Assembly (NCBI GenBank): GCA_036501085.1
Contig: DASYAZ010000033.1
Location: 1 to 11,790, forward strand
Source of the DNA: GCA-003244245 sp036501085
GTDB taxonomy: Bacteria > Actinomycetota > Actinomycetes > Mycobacteriales > Pseudonocardiaceae
Reading direction: 5' to 3'
DNA: 11,790 nt
In this document: one piece after another, positions 1 to 6,632 of the stretch
How positions within the stretch are numbered: the stretch's first letter is position 1
Layout of the letters: each line of letters starts with the position of its first letter
Made by a program: the position numbers and the translations under genes
The notes under the pieces: generated by a model
Databases searched by the model: none
What the model saw: only the letters and a program-made list of their open reading frames with translations
Told to the model about the DNA's origin: nothing

Positions 1-118
1 CGACCCCAACACCCCCGGAACCCGCCACCCGAGGCGACACTCGGGCCACCGGACTGCCCGAAACCCGAACGACATCCCACAAAGATCATTCACTCGACCC
101 AAAGATCAATTAATCGGC
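1..118. other. intergenic stretch with a 20-bp-spaced direct repeat
   Basis: No coding region is supported here. The octamer AAAGATCA occurs at 81-88 and again at 101-108, exactly 20 bp apart (about two helical turns), and the second copy runs into an AT-rich patch ending near 115. This lies just beyond the stop codon of the leftward DJ-1/PfpI gene. It could be a protein-binding site pair or chance; nothing else is recognisable. Confidence 0.4.
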
Positions 119-748
119 CTACTCGCGGATTCGGGTCTGACGTAACCTCCCGAGCACCTCCCGGGGCGCCTTGCCTGGCGACCCGGCGTCATAGGGCGGC
201 TGCGGGTCGTATTCGATACCGAGCTGGATAGCCTGCGCCACCTCGTCACCGGCGATGCGACCGGCGAGCGCGAGGGCCATATCAATGCCGGAGGACACTC
301 CTGCCGCGGTGACGTACTTGCCGTCGAACACCACCCGTTCATCGACCGGCTGCACCCCGAAATCGGAGAGCTGCTCCAGCGCCAGCCAGTACGAGGTCGC
401 CCGCCGTCCGGTGAGCAGGCCCGCGGCCGCCAGGATGAGGGAGCCGGTACACACCGAGGTCGTCCAGGTGCTGACGGCGTCAACGGCCCGGAGCCAGTCG
501 TGGACCGGTCCGTCGGCCATCAGGTCGGCCTGCCCCGGCCCGCCGGGCACCAGCACCACGTCTGGGTTGAGCACCTCGGCCAGGACCGCGCCGGCACCGA
601 GCTGCAGGTTCCCGAACTCGTTGCCGATCGGGCCGCGGTGCTCGCTGACGAAGACGACCTCGGCATTCGGCAGGTGGCTGAGCACCTCGTAAGGCCCGAC
701 CACGTCCAGCGCGGTGAACCGGTGGTAGAGCACGATGGCGATCTGCAT
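119..748 (-). CDS. DJ-1/PfpI superfamily protein (isonitrile hydratase-like / GATase1-like)
   Basis: This 209-aa protein has the DJ-1/PfpI fold pattern: an N-terminal beta strand (MQIAIVLYHRFTALDVVGPYE, with Asp15 and Glu21 in the DVVGPYE segment), a VLVPGGPG turn near residues 65-72, and the nucleophile elbow SVCTGS with Cys100, followed by AAAGLLTGRRATSYW. Isonitrile hydratases and the N-terminal domains of GlxA/AraC regulators share this Asp/Cys layout; there is no C-terminal AraC helix-turn-helix here, so it is the stand-alone form. The ATG at 748 is chosen because GGGAGG lies about 10 nt upstream; a longer frame to 988 adds 80 residues with no family resemblance. It reads leftward, against the gnd-recF block, and is not part of the conserved replication cluster, so it was probably inserted. 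The substrate cannot be told from sequence. Confidence 0.85.
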   Translation of the reverse strand: MQIAIVLYHRFTALDVVGPYEVLSHLPNAEVVFVSEHRGPIGNEFGNLQLGAGAVLAEVLNPDVVLVPGGPGQADLMADGPVHDWLRAVDAVSTWTTSVCTGSLILAAAGLLTGRRATSYWLALEQLSDFGVQPVDERVVFDGKYVTAAGVSSGIDMALALAGRIAGDEVAQAIQLGIEYDPQPPYDAGSPGKAPREVLGRLRQTRIRE

Positions 749-820
749 GTTCGATCTTCCCTCCCGGGATACCGTCGGGCGGATGCACGGATGAGGCATC
801 GATGTCGATCCACCCACATC

Positions 821-841
821 TGAGGACAACTCTGTGGATAA
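821..841 (-). promoter_or_regulatory. pair of DnaA-box-like sites
   Basis: Read on the minus strand, 833-841 is TTATCCACA, the exact consensus DnaA box, and 821-829 is TTGTCCTCA, one base away from the actinobacterial box TTGTCCACA. The two starts are 12 bp apart and in the same orientation. They lie 73-93 bp upstream of the PfpI start and about 280 bp upstream of gnd. They may be an outlying part of the origin or a DnaA-responsive operator; the sequence does not decide which. Confidence 0.6.
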
Positions 842-1002
842 ACCGCCGTTTCTGTGTACGCGGAACCGGCACCCCGGTGCGGTCCACCGGGGGCCGATGT
901 GCTCGGCGAACCGCCAGCTCGGGCCGTCCACACCGCACCGCACCGGCCCAACTGCGCAGAGAACCAGCATCCACACTGCCCACAACACCTACTACTGCTA
1001 CT

Positions 1003-1032
1003 GAAGTTTCTCTTTAACAAGGAGAGAACTTC
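1003..1032 (+). other. strong imperfect hairpin in the gnd leader
   Basis: The outer arms GAAGTT (1003-1008) and AACTTC (1027-1032) pair perfectly. After one bulged G, the inner arms TCTCTTT and AAGGAGA add seven more pairs, including one G-T wobble, leaving a three-base loop AAC. The right arm contains the Shine-Dalgarno-like AAGGAG, but no suitably spaced start codon follows it. There is no T-run after the stem, so it does not look like a classical intrinsic terminator. Confidence 0.55.
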
Positions 1033-1049
1033 AAACCACACCAGTGGAT

Positions 1050-1067
1050 GCCCTGACCAGACAGGGC
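1050..1067 (+). other. small hairpin following the gnd-leader hairpin
   Basis: GCCCTG (1050-1055) and CAGGGC (1062-1067) form a perfect six-base stem around a six-base loop. It sits 17 bp after the larger hairpin and 55 bp before the gnd start, so the two could be one structured leader RNA. A six-base stem is common by chance in GC-rich DNA. Confidence 0.3.
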
Positions 1068-1122
1068 GCAGCTACGGTGAGCGGGTCGCATGGCAGGGAA
1101 AACCTCCTGGGGAGGACACACG

Positions 1123-2025
1123 ATGCAACTCGGACTGGTCGGGCTCGGCAAGATGGGCGCGCACATGCGGGACCGGTTACGCGCGGCCGGTATCGAGGTC
1201 TTCGGCTACAACCGCACTCCCGGGATCCGCGACGTCGGCTCGCTGACCGAGCTGGTCGAGCGGCTCAGCGCCCCGCGCCTCGTCTGGGTCATGGTGCCGG
1301 CGGGGGCGGCGACCCGGGACACCGTGACCCAGCTGGCCGCGCTGCTCACCGAGGGCGATCTCATCGTCGACGGTGGCAACTCCCGGTACACCGATGATCA
1401 GGTCAACGCCGGGCTGCTCGCCGAACACGGGATCGGCTACCTGGACTGTGGTGTCTCCGGCGGGGTGTGGGGGCAGCACAACGGCTACGGCTTGATGGTC
1501 GGTGGTGCCGCCGAGCACGTCGAGCGGGTGCTGCCGGTGTTCGATGCGCTGCGCCCCGAAGGTCCCCGCGACGAGGGTTTCGTGCATGCCGGCGACGTCG
1601 GCGCCGGGCATTTCGCCAAGATGGTGCACAACGGGGTGGAGTACGGCCTGATGCAGGCCTACGCGGAAGGGTTCGAGCTGCTCGAAGCGGCCGATGTGGT
1701 CACCGACGTGCCAGCGGTGCTCAAAGCCTGGCGGCGCGGCACCGTGGTCCGTTCCTGGCTGCTGGACCTGCTGGTGGCGGCGCTGGAGGAGGATCCCGAG
1801 CTGGCCCAGCTCCGCGGGTGGGTACAGGACTCCGGGGAGGGTCGCTGGACGGTCGAGGAAGCGATCAATCACGCGGTGCCCGCGCCGGTGATCTCCGCGG
1901 CGCTGTTCGCCCGGTTCGCCTCCCGCCAGGCCGACTCTCCGGCGATGCGTGCGGTGGCCGCGCTGCGCCAGCAGTTCGGCGGGCATGCGGTGCAGCAGGC
2001 CGGCACCGATCCCGCGCCGCACTGA
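1123..2025 (+). CDS. gnd: 6-phosphogluconate dehydrogenase, short form (YqeC/GndA-type)
   Basis: It is predicted to decarboxylate 6-phosphogluconate oxidatively to ribulose 5-phosphate in the pentose phosphate pathway. The 300 residues match the short form of the family rather than the ~470-aa long form. Visible in order: Rossmann motif GLVGLGKMG (4-12); N30-R31-T32 after the second strand, similar to the NR[ST] cofactor motif of NADP-using enzymes; DGGNSRYTD (83-91); GVSGGVWG (110-117); and the catalytic helix with Lys166, Asn170 and Glu173 in KMVHNGVEYG. The ATG at 1123 has GGGGAGGA six bases upstream and starts directly at the Rossmann strand; an earlier ATG at 1090 adds only 11 unrelated residues. 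It heads the block gnd-recF-dciA, with 16 bp to recF. This gene position is conserved in actinobacteria. Cofactor choice is inference. Confidence 0.92.
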   Translation: MQLGLVGLGKMGAHMRDRLRAAGIEVFGYNRTPGIRDVGSLTELVERLSAPRLVWVMVPAGAATRDTVTQLAALLTEGDLIVDGGNSRYTDDQVNAGLLAEHGIGYLDCGVSGGVWGQHNGYGLMVGGAAEHVERVLPVFDALRPEGPRDEGFVHAGDVGAGHFAKMVHNGVEYGLMQAYAEGFELLEAADVVTDVPAVLKAWRRGTVVRSWLLDLLVAALEEDPELAQLRGWVQDSGEGRWTVEEAINHAVPAPVISAALFARFASRQADSPAMRAVAALRQQFGGHAVQQAGTDPAPH

Positions 2026-2041
2026 GCCTGGTGCGGCGCCG

Positions 2042-3208
2042 GTGTATGTCAGGCAGCTCGCGGTCACCGATTTCCGCTCCTGGGAGCACGCCGAACTCGA
2101 CTTCGAACCCGGCGTCGCGGTGCTGATCGGCTCGAACGGGCAGGGCAAGACGAACCTGATCGAGGCGCTGGGCTACCTGTCCACGCTGGGCTCGCACCGG
2201 GTGTCCACCGACGCCCCGCTGATCCGCCAGGACGCCGAGCGGGCCATCGTCCGCTCCACGGTGGTGCACGCCGGCCGGGAGCTCACCGTGGAGCTGGAGA
2301 TCTCCGCGGGGCGGGCCAACCGGGCCCGGCTCAACCGCTCCCCGGTGCCGCGGCCGCGGGATGTGGCCGGCGTGCTGCGCAGTGTGCTGTTCGCTCCGGA
2401 GGATCTGGCCCTGGTTCGCGGTGACCCGACCCAGCGCCGGCGCTTCCTGGACGACCTCCTGGTGCTGCGCGCGCCCCGGCTGGCCGGCGTGCAGACCGAC
2501 TATGACAAGGTGCTGCGCCAGCGCGTCGCCCTGCTCAAGTCCGCCGGTGCGGCGAGGCGCGGCGTCGGAGGAGGAGGGGGCGCCGGAGGGGGTGAGCTGA
2601 GCACCTTGGACGTCTGGGACGGTCACCTCGCCCGGCACGGCGCGGAGCTGCTCGGGGCCCGGTTGGATCTCGTCACCGAGCTGGCCCCGCATGTCGCTGC
2701 GGCCTACCGGGCGGTGGCGCCGGAGTCCGGTGCGGTCGGCCTGGAATACCGCAGCAGCCTGGGTGCGGCCCTCCCCGAGGGCGGGCAGGCAACCGGCAAG
2801 GCCGACGTAGCGCTGCTGGAGGCGGCGATGCTGGCCGAGCTGACCCGGATGCGGGCCGCGGAGTTGGAGCGGGGGGTCTGCCTGGTCGGGCCGCACCGGG
2901 ACGATCTGGACCTCGACGTGGGCGGGATGCCGGCCAAGGGGTACGCCAGCCACGGCGAATCGTGGTCGTTCGCGCTGGCCCTGCGGCTGGGCAGCTATCA
3001 GCTACTGCGCGCCGTCGGTGCCGAGCCGGTGCTGCTGCTCGACGATGTCTTCGCCGAGCTGGACATCCGCCGCCGGGCTCGGCTGGCCGAGGTCGCGCTG
3101 GCCGCCGAGCAGGTGCTGGTCACCGCCGCGGTGCTGGCCGATGTGCCCGCGGAACTGCACGGAATCCGCTTCGATGTGCAAGACGGGGAGGTGCACCGTG
3201 CCCGGTGA
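2042..3208 (+). CDS. recF: DNA replication and repair protein RecF
   Basis: This SMC-like ATPase helps load RecA at single-strand gaps with RecO and RecR. The 388 residues show Walker A GSNGQGKT (30-37), VLFAPEDLALVRG (115-127), GPHRDD (283-288), the signature KGYASHGESWS (299-309), Walker B VLLLDD (330-335) and the D-loop AELD (338-341). The GTG at 2042 is chosen because translation from it gives the usual VYVRQL...FRSW N-terminus; the reading frame extends further upstream into gnd without family resemblance. No clear ribosome binding site is visible, and with only 16 bp after gnd, coupling to gnd translation is plausible. A run rich in glycine at residues 174-184 (GVGGGGGAGGG) occupies the variable region before STLDVWD; it looks like a flexible loop insertion and should not affect the ATPase core. 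Confidence 0.95.
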   Translation: MYVRQLAVTDFRSWEHAELDFEPGVAVLIGSNGQGKTNLIEALGYLSTLGSHRVSTDAPLIRQDAERAIVRSTVVHAGRELTVELEISAGRANRARLNRSPVPRPRDVAGVLRSVLFAPEDLALVRGDPTQRRRFLDDLLVLRAPRLAGVQTDYDKVLRQRVALLKSAGAARRGVGGGGGAGGGELSTLDVWDGHLARHGAELLGARLDLVTELAPHVAAAYRAVAPESGAVGLEYRSSLGAALPEGGQATGKADVALLEAAMLAELTRMRAAELERGVCLVGPHRDDLDLDVGGMPAKGYASHGESWSFALALRLGSYQLLRAVGAEPVLLLDDVFAELDIRRRARLAEVALAAEQVLVTAAVLADVPAELHGIRFDVQDGEVHRAR

Positions 3209-3836
3209 GAGCATCCCCGAACCGATCCCAGCTGGGGACAAACCTGTGGATAGTGTGGACAAGTCGATGTTCGACGGGTCCGAAAGCGCACCCGGGACCC
3301 CTTCTGGCGAGTCAGGCGAGGCGCGGGGAGCTGATCTCGCGCGCGCCGCCCTGGAGTCCGCCCGCGCCGCCCGGCGTCGCACGGATGAGCGCCGAACCAG
3401 AACGGGACGTGCCGGGCAGGCCGGATCCTCACGCGCGCAGCCCCGGCGTCGCCGGGGTTGGTCGGGTGCCGGACCCGATGACCGGGATCCGCAACCGGTG
3501 GGCCGGCTGGCGTCCCGGCTGGTCTCCGACCGGGGCTGGGCGGATCGGGTGTCGACCGGTGTGGTGTTCGCCCGCTGGGCCCAGCTGGTCGGTGCCGAGA
3601 TCGCCGAGCACTCCCAACCGGTATCGCTCACCGACGGGGTGCTGCTCGTGCAGGCCAGCTCCACGGCGTGGGCCACCCAGCTGCGGTTGCTGCAACGCCA
3701 GCTGATCGCGCGGATCGCCGCCGGCGTCGGGCCGGGCGTGGTGAACCGGCTGCGGGTACAGGGCCCGTCGGCACCGAATTGGGTGCACGGTCCCCGGCAC
3801 GTCCGCGGTCGTGGTCCCCGGGATACTTACGGTTGA
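3198..3836 (+). CDS. dciA: DUF721/DciA-family replicative helicase loader
   Basis: DciA proteins interact with the replicative helicase DnaB and support its loading in bacteria that lack DnaC/DnaI. The 212-aa product has a variable basic N-terminal part (1-95, including RRRRGWSG at 83-90) and the DUF721 core at about 97-185 (DPQPVGRLASRLVSDRGW, VSLTDGVLLVQASSTAWATQ), then the actinobacterial tail GPRHVRGRGPRDTYG. The GTG at 3198 is supported by GGGGAGG at 3185-3191, six bases upstream. It overlaps recF by 11 bp, so the two are probably cotranslated. Three tandem DnaA-box-like sites lie inside codons 12-22, read in frame as GDKPVDSVDK; this coding choice is odd and is discussed in the findings. 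Confidence 0.88.
   Translation: MPGESIPEPIPAGDKPVDSVDKSMFDGSESAPGTPSGESGEARGADLARAALESARAARRRTDERRTRTGRAGQAGSSRAQPRRRRGWSGAGPDDRDPQPVGRLASRLVSDRGWADRVSTGVVFARWAQLVGAEIAEHSQPVSLTDGVLLVQASSTAWATQLRLLQRQLIARIAAGVGPGVVNRLRVQGPSAPNWVHGPRHVRGRGPRDTYG
3233..3262 (-). promoter_or_regulatory. three tandem DnaA-box-like sites inside the 5' end of dciA
   Basis: On the minus strand, 3254-3262 is TTGTCCACA (exact actinobacterial box), 3245-3253 is CTATCCACA (one base from TTATCCACA) and 3233-3241 is TTGTCCCCA (one base from TTGTCCACA). All three point the same way, with starts 12 and 9 bp apart. DnaA binding here could repress the operon, titrate DnaA or form part of an extended origin. The sites are visible; the function is inferred. 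Confidence 0.6.
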
Positions 3837-4100
3837 TGCCCGCCCGGCGCCGGGTGGCCCCGGTGCCTGCTGAGTCCCGGCTGGCACCCTCGAGACCGTG
3901 ACGGATGCTGCCAGCGGCTCAGAGCCCAGCAGACGCTCGAATGACCACTCTCGGCCGTCGCGACGTGCGTCGACGTAAAGTAGTCGCGCTGCGACGGGCT
4001 GAGGCGTGTCCCCGACCTACTTCTGTCTGGGGGGACCAGTAGAATTAGAGGGACACCGCATCACACCGGCACATCGCACGGCGAGGAGACACCGAGGACC
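3837..4100. other. 264-bp dciA-gyrB intergenic region
   Basis: No gene is supported. The first part contains no clear terminator. The right part holds a promoter-like TAGAAT (4040-4045) and the gyrB ribosome binding site GAGGAGA (4083-4089). This gap suggests that gyrB has its own promoter rather than depending only on the gnd-recF-dciA transcript. Confidence 0.5.
4040..4045 (+). promoter_or_regulatory. candidate gyrB -10 element
   Basis: TAGAAT matches five of six bases of the sigma-70/HrdB-type -10 consensus TATAAT and lies 55 bp before the gyrB start, in an otherwise GC-rich context. No convincing -35 hexamer sits 16-18 bp upstream (CTACTT at 4017-4022 is a poor match), so the call is tentative. 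Confidence 0.4.
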
Positions 4101-6071
4101 GTGGCCGCTAAGAAGAACGACTACAGCGCGTCTTCCATCACCGTCCTCGAGGGCCTCGAAGCCGTCCGCAAGCGCCCCAGCATGTACATCGGATCCACCG
4201 GAGAACGTGGTCTGCACCACCTGGTCTGGGAAGTGGTGGACAACGGCGTCGATGAGGCGATGGCCGGCTATGCCAGCAGAGTCGAGGTCACCCTGCTTGC
4301 CGACGGCGGAGTCCGGGTGTGGGACGACGGCCGGGGCATCCCGGTGGACATGCACCCGGTGGAGCGCCGGCCCGCTGTCGAGGTGGTGCTCACCACCTTG
4401 CACTCCGGCGGCAAGTTCGACGGCGCCTCCTACGCGGTCTCCGGTGGTCTGCACGGCGTCGGGGTGAGCGTGGTCAACGCGCTGTCCCGCGCGCTGGAGG
4501 TGGAGATCAAGCGGGATGGGTTCGTCTGGCGGCAGCGCTACGAGGACTCCAAGCCGGTGCACCCACTGCGCAAGGGCGAACCGACTCGCCAGACCGGCAC
4601 GACGCTGACCTACTGGGCTGACGAGCGGATCTTCGAGACCACGGTCTACAACGCCGAGACGGTGGCGCGACGGTTGCAGGAGATGGCCTTCCTCAACAAG
4701 GGCCTCACCATCGTGCTGCGCGACCAGCGGGTCAACGGCAGCAACGAGACCGAGGACGCCGAGGGCCAGACCGCGCAGGTCAAGGAGCGCACCTTCCAAT
4801 ACCCAGGGGGCTTGGAGGACTTCGTCGCGCACATCAACAACTCCAAGGACCCCATCCACCGCAAGGTGATCGGCTTCGAGGCCAGTGGTGAGGGCATGGA
4901 GGTCGAGGTCGCGATGCAGTGGAACGCCGGATACACCGAGTCGGTCTACACCTTCGCCAACACCATCAACACCCATGAGGGCGGCACCCACGAGGAAGGC
5001 TTCCGCTCGGCGCTGACCACGGTGATCAACCGGTACGCGCGGGAGAAGAAGCTGCTCAAGGAGAAGGACGCCGCGCTCACCGGCGATGACGTCCGGGAGG
5101 GCCTGGCCGCCATCGTGTCGGTCAAGCTCAAGGAACCGCAGTTCGAGGGCCAGACCAAGACCAAGCTGGGCAACACCGAAGCCAAGTCGTTCGTCCAGCG
5201 CACCTGCAACGAGTGGCTGATCGACTGGCTGGAGCGCCACCCCACCGAGGCCAAGACGATCATCAACAAGTCGGTCTCCTCGTCGCAGGCACGGTTGGCC
5301 GCCCGGCGGGCTCGCGAGTTGGTGCGGCGCAAGTCGGCCGGTGACCTAGGTGGCCTGCCGGGCAAGCTGTCCGACTGCCGCTCTACCGACCCGGCCCGCA
5401 GCGAGGTCTTCATCGTGGAGGGTGACTCCGCGGGTGGCTCAGCCAAGTCCGGCCGGGACTCGATGTACCAGGCGATCCTGCCGATCCGCGGAAAGATCAT
5501 CAACGTGGAGAAGGCCAGGCTGGACCGGGTGCTGAAGAACACCGAGGTCCAGGCGCTGATCACCGCGCTGGGTACCGGGATTCACGACGAGTTCGACCTG
5601 GCCAAGCTGCGCTATCACAAGGTCGTGCTGATGGCCGACGCCGACGTGGACGGCCAGCACATCCGCACCCTGCTGCTGACCCTGCTGTTCCGTTTCATGC
5701 GCCCGCTGGTCGAGCAGGGGCATGTATTCCTCGCCAGCCCCCCGCTGTACAAGATCAAGTGGCCGCGGTCCGAGCCGCAGTACGCCTACTCCGACCGGGA
5801 ACGGGACGGGCTCATCGAAGCAGGCACCGCGGCCGGTCGAAAGTTGCCCAAGGATGACGCGATCCAGCGCTACAAGGGTCTGGGCGAGATGAGCGCCAAG
5901 GAACTGTGGGAGACCACCATGGATCCGACCAACCGGGTTCTGCTGCAGGTCACCTTGGACGATGCTGCGACAGCCGACGAATTGTTCAGCGTGCTGATGG
6001 GTGAGGACGTCGAATCCCGCCGCTCGTTCATCACCCGCAACGCCAAAGACGTCCGCTTCCTCGACGTCTAG
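4101..6071 (+). CDS. gyrB: DNA gyrase subunit B
   Basis: This is the ATPase subunit of DNA gyrase, acting with GyrA as A2B2 to introduce negative supercoils. The 656 residues are full length. GHKL ATPase motifs are visible: EVVDNGVDEA (44-53), DDGRGIP (75-81) and GGLHGVGVSVVNALS (115-129). The transducer region includes EIAMQWNAGY-like VAMQWNAGY and FANTINTHEGGTHEEGF. The TOPRIM domain has the catalytic Glu440 in EGDSAGGSAKSGRD and the Mg-binding DADVDG (513-518). The C-terminus has YKGLGEM and ends RNAKDVRFLDV as in mycobacterial GyrB. The GTG at 4101 starts the expected MAAKKN...SSITVLEGLEAVRKRP N-terminus; GAGGAGA lies 11 nt upstream. Oddly, gyrA does not follow directly: more than 4 kb of accessory genes intervene. 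Confidence 0.97.
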   Translation: MAAKKNDYSASSITVLEGLEAVRKRPSMYIGSTGERGLHHLVWEVVDNGVDEAMAGYASRVEVTLLADGGVRVWDDGRGIPVDMHPVERRPAVEVVLTTLHSGGKFDGASYAVSGGLHGVGVSVVNALSRALEVEIKRDGFVWRQRYEDSKPVHPLRKGEPTRQTGTTLTYWADERIFETTVYNAETVARRLQEMAFLNKGLTIVLRDQRVNGSNETEDAEGQTAQVKERTFQYPGGLEDFVAHINNSKDPIHRKVIGFEASGEGMEVEVAMQWNAGYTESVYTFANTINTHEGGTHEEGFRSALTTVINRYAREKKLLKEKDAALTGDDVREGLAAIVSVKLKEPQFEGQTKTKLGNTEAKSFVQRTCNEWLIDWLERHPTEAKTIINKSVSSSQARLAARRARELVRRKSAGDLGGLPGKLSDCRSTDPARSEVFIVEGDSAGGSAKSGRDSMYQAILPIRGKIINVEKARLDRVLKNTEVQALITALGTGIHDEFDLAKLRYHKVVLMADADVDGQHIRTLLLTLLFRFMRPLVEQGHVFLASPPLYKIKWPRSEPQYAYSDRERDGLIEAGTAAGRKLPKDDAIQRYKGLGEMSAKELWETTMDPTNRVLLQVTLDDAATADELFSVLMGEDVESRRSFITRNAKDVRFLDV

Positions 6072-6090
6072 CCCCGCCCGCCTGAGCCCT

Positions 6091-6109
6091 CCGGGCCTGC
6101 CGGCCCCGG
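6091..6109 (+). terminator. GC-rich hairpin after gyrB (possible terminator)
   Basis: GGGCC (6093-6097) pairs with GGCCC (6102-6106) around a four-base loop, and the flanking CC/GG extends the stem past one bulged C. It starts 20 bp after the gyrB stop. There is no T-run, which is common for actinobacterial terminators, but such stems also arise by chance at this GC content. Confidence 0.3.
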
Positions 6110-6155
6110 ATCACATGCCAGATACACTGCGGTAAGTACTCGGCGGAGAGGACCG

Positions 6156-6632
6156 ATGATGACCGTGGCCCGGGTGGCGGGGGAGAACTTCGATCTGGAT
6201 CCGGCCGGTGTCGAGCGCGCCGTTGCCGTTATCGACCCTGAACCCATCCGTGAGCACTACGTGGTGATCGGCCGGCGTCGCTACCCGCCCAAGCAGGTGC
6301 TCGCCGCGGTGACGGGACTCGACCGAGGCGACTTCACCACCCACCAGGCCCGGTCGATTCTGCGCAGACTCGGATTCGGGGTACACCGCCTGGGGTATGT
6401 GCCGCAGCCTCGGGACGGCGAGATGAGCACGTGGCCACACCATGGGGCCGAGGCGGCTGTATTGACGCCTTACATCGGGCGCTGGATTGCGCAGAACGGC
6501 CTCGAGGTGCTCTATGAGGCGGACTCGCCGTACGACGTGGTGTGCTGGCTGCGCAAGAATGGCCTGCGCGCGCGGGTCTGGCGGGTTCCGGCGACGCCGG
6601 AAGAGGCCGGCTCGATGCTCTCCCACCCGTGA
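6156..6632 (+). CDS. uncharacterised 158-aa protein with a YPPKQ...LRRLGF module
   Basis: I do not recognise a named family with certainty. Two parts can be seen. Residues ~25-75 contain EHYVVIGRRRYPPKQVL, then TGLDRGDFTTHQA and ILRRLGF; a similar YPPK-type small module is, as far as I recall, found in actinobacterial proteins linked to modification-dependent nucleases, but no nuclease motif (HNH, PD-(D/E)XK) is present here. Residues ~95-158 (LTPYIGRWIAQNGLEVLYEA...YDVVCWLRKNGLRARVWRVP) form a second alpha/beta-like segment. There is no signal peptide or membrane segment. Start: ATG at 6156 or 6159; GAGGA at 6148-6152 fits 6159 better. The stop codon overlaps the GTG of the next gene (GTGA), so the two are very likely translated together. 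It begins the insertion between gyrB and gyrA. Confidence 0.75.
   Translation: MMTVARVAGENFDLDPAGVERAVAVIDPEPIREHYVVIGRRRYPPKQVLAAVTGLDRGDFTTHQARSILRRLGFGVHRLGYVPQPRDGEMSTWPHHGAEAAVLTPYIGRWIAQNGLEVLYEADSPYDVVCWLRKNGLRARVWRVPATPEEAGSMLSHP

Larger units (their letters stand above)
749..1122. other. 374-bp gene-free region between the divergent PfpI and gnd genes
   Basis: The region must contain promoters for both the leftward PfpI gene and the rightward gnd gene. It holds two DnaA-box-like sites at 821-841, an AT-rich patch around 980-1040 that stands out in this GC-rich window, a strong hairpin at 1003-1032 and a smaller one at 1050-1067. I could not place -35/-10 elements with confidence. 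No small gene with a ribosome binding site is convincing here. Confidence 0.6.

Noticed and set aside
749..988. N-terminal extension of the PfpI gene
   Set aside because: The extra 80 residues have no family resemblance and cover the DnaA-box-like sites; the ATG at 748 has a good ribosome binding site and begins at the first beta strand.
4017..5240. Long minus-strand open frame opposite gyrB (407 codons)
   Set aside because: It is the GC-rich antisense shadow of an unquestionable gyrB, with no family resemblance. The same holds for frames opposite gnd (1177-2148), recF (1865-2953) and gyrA (10394-11590).
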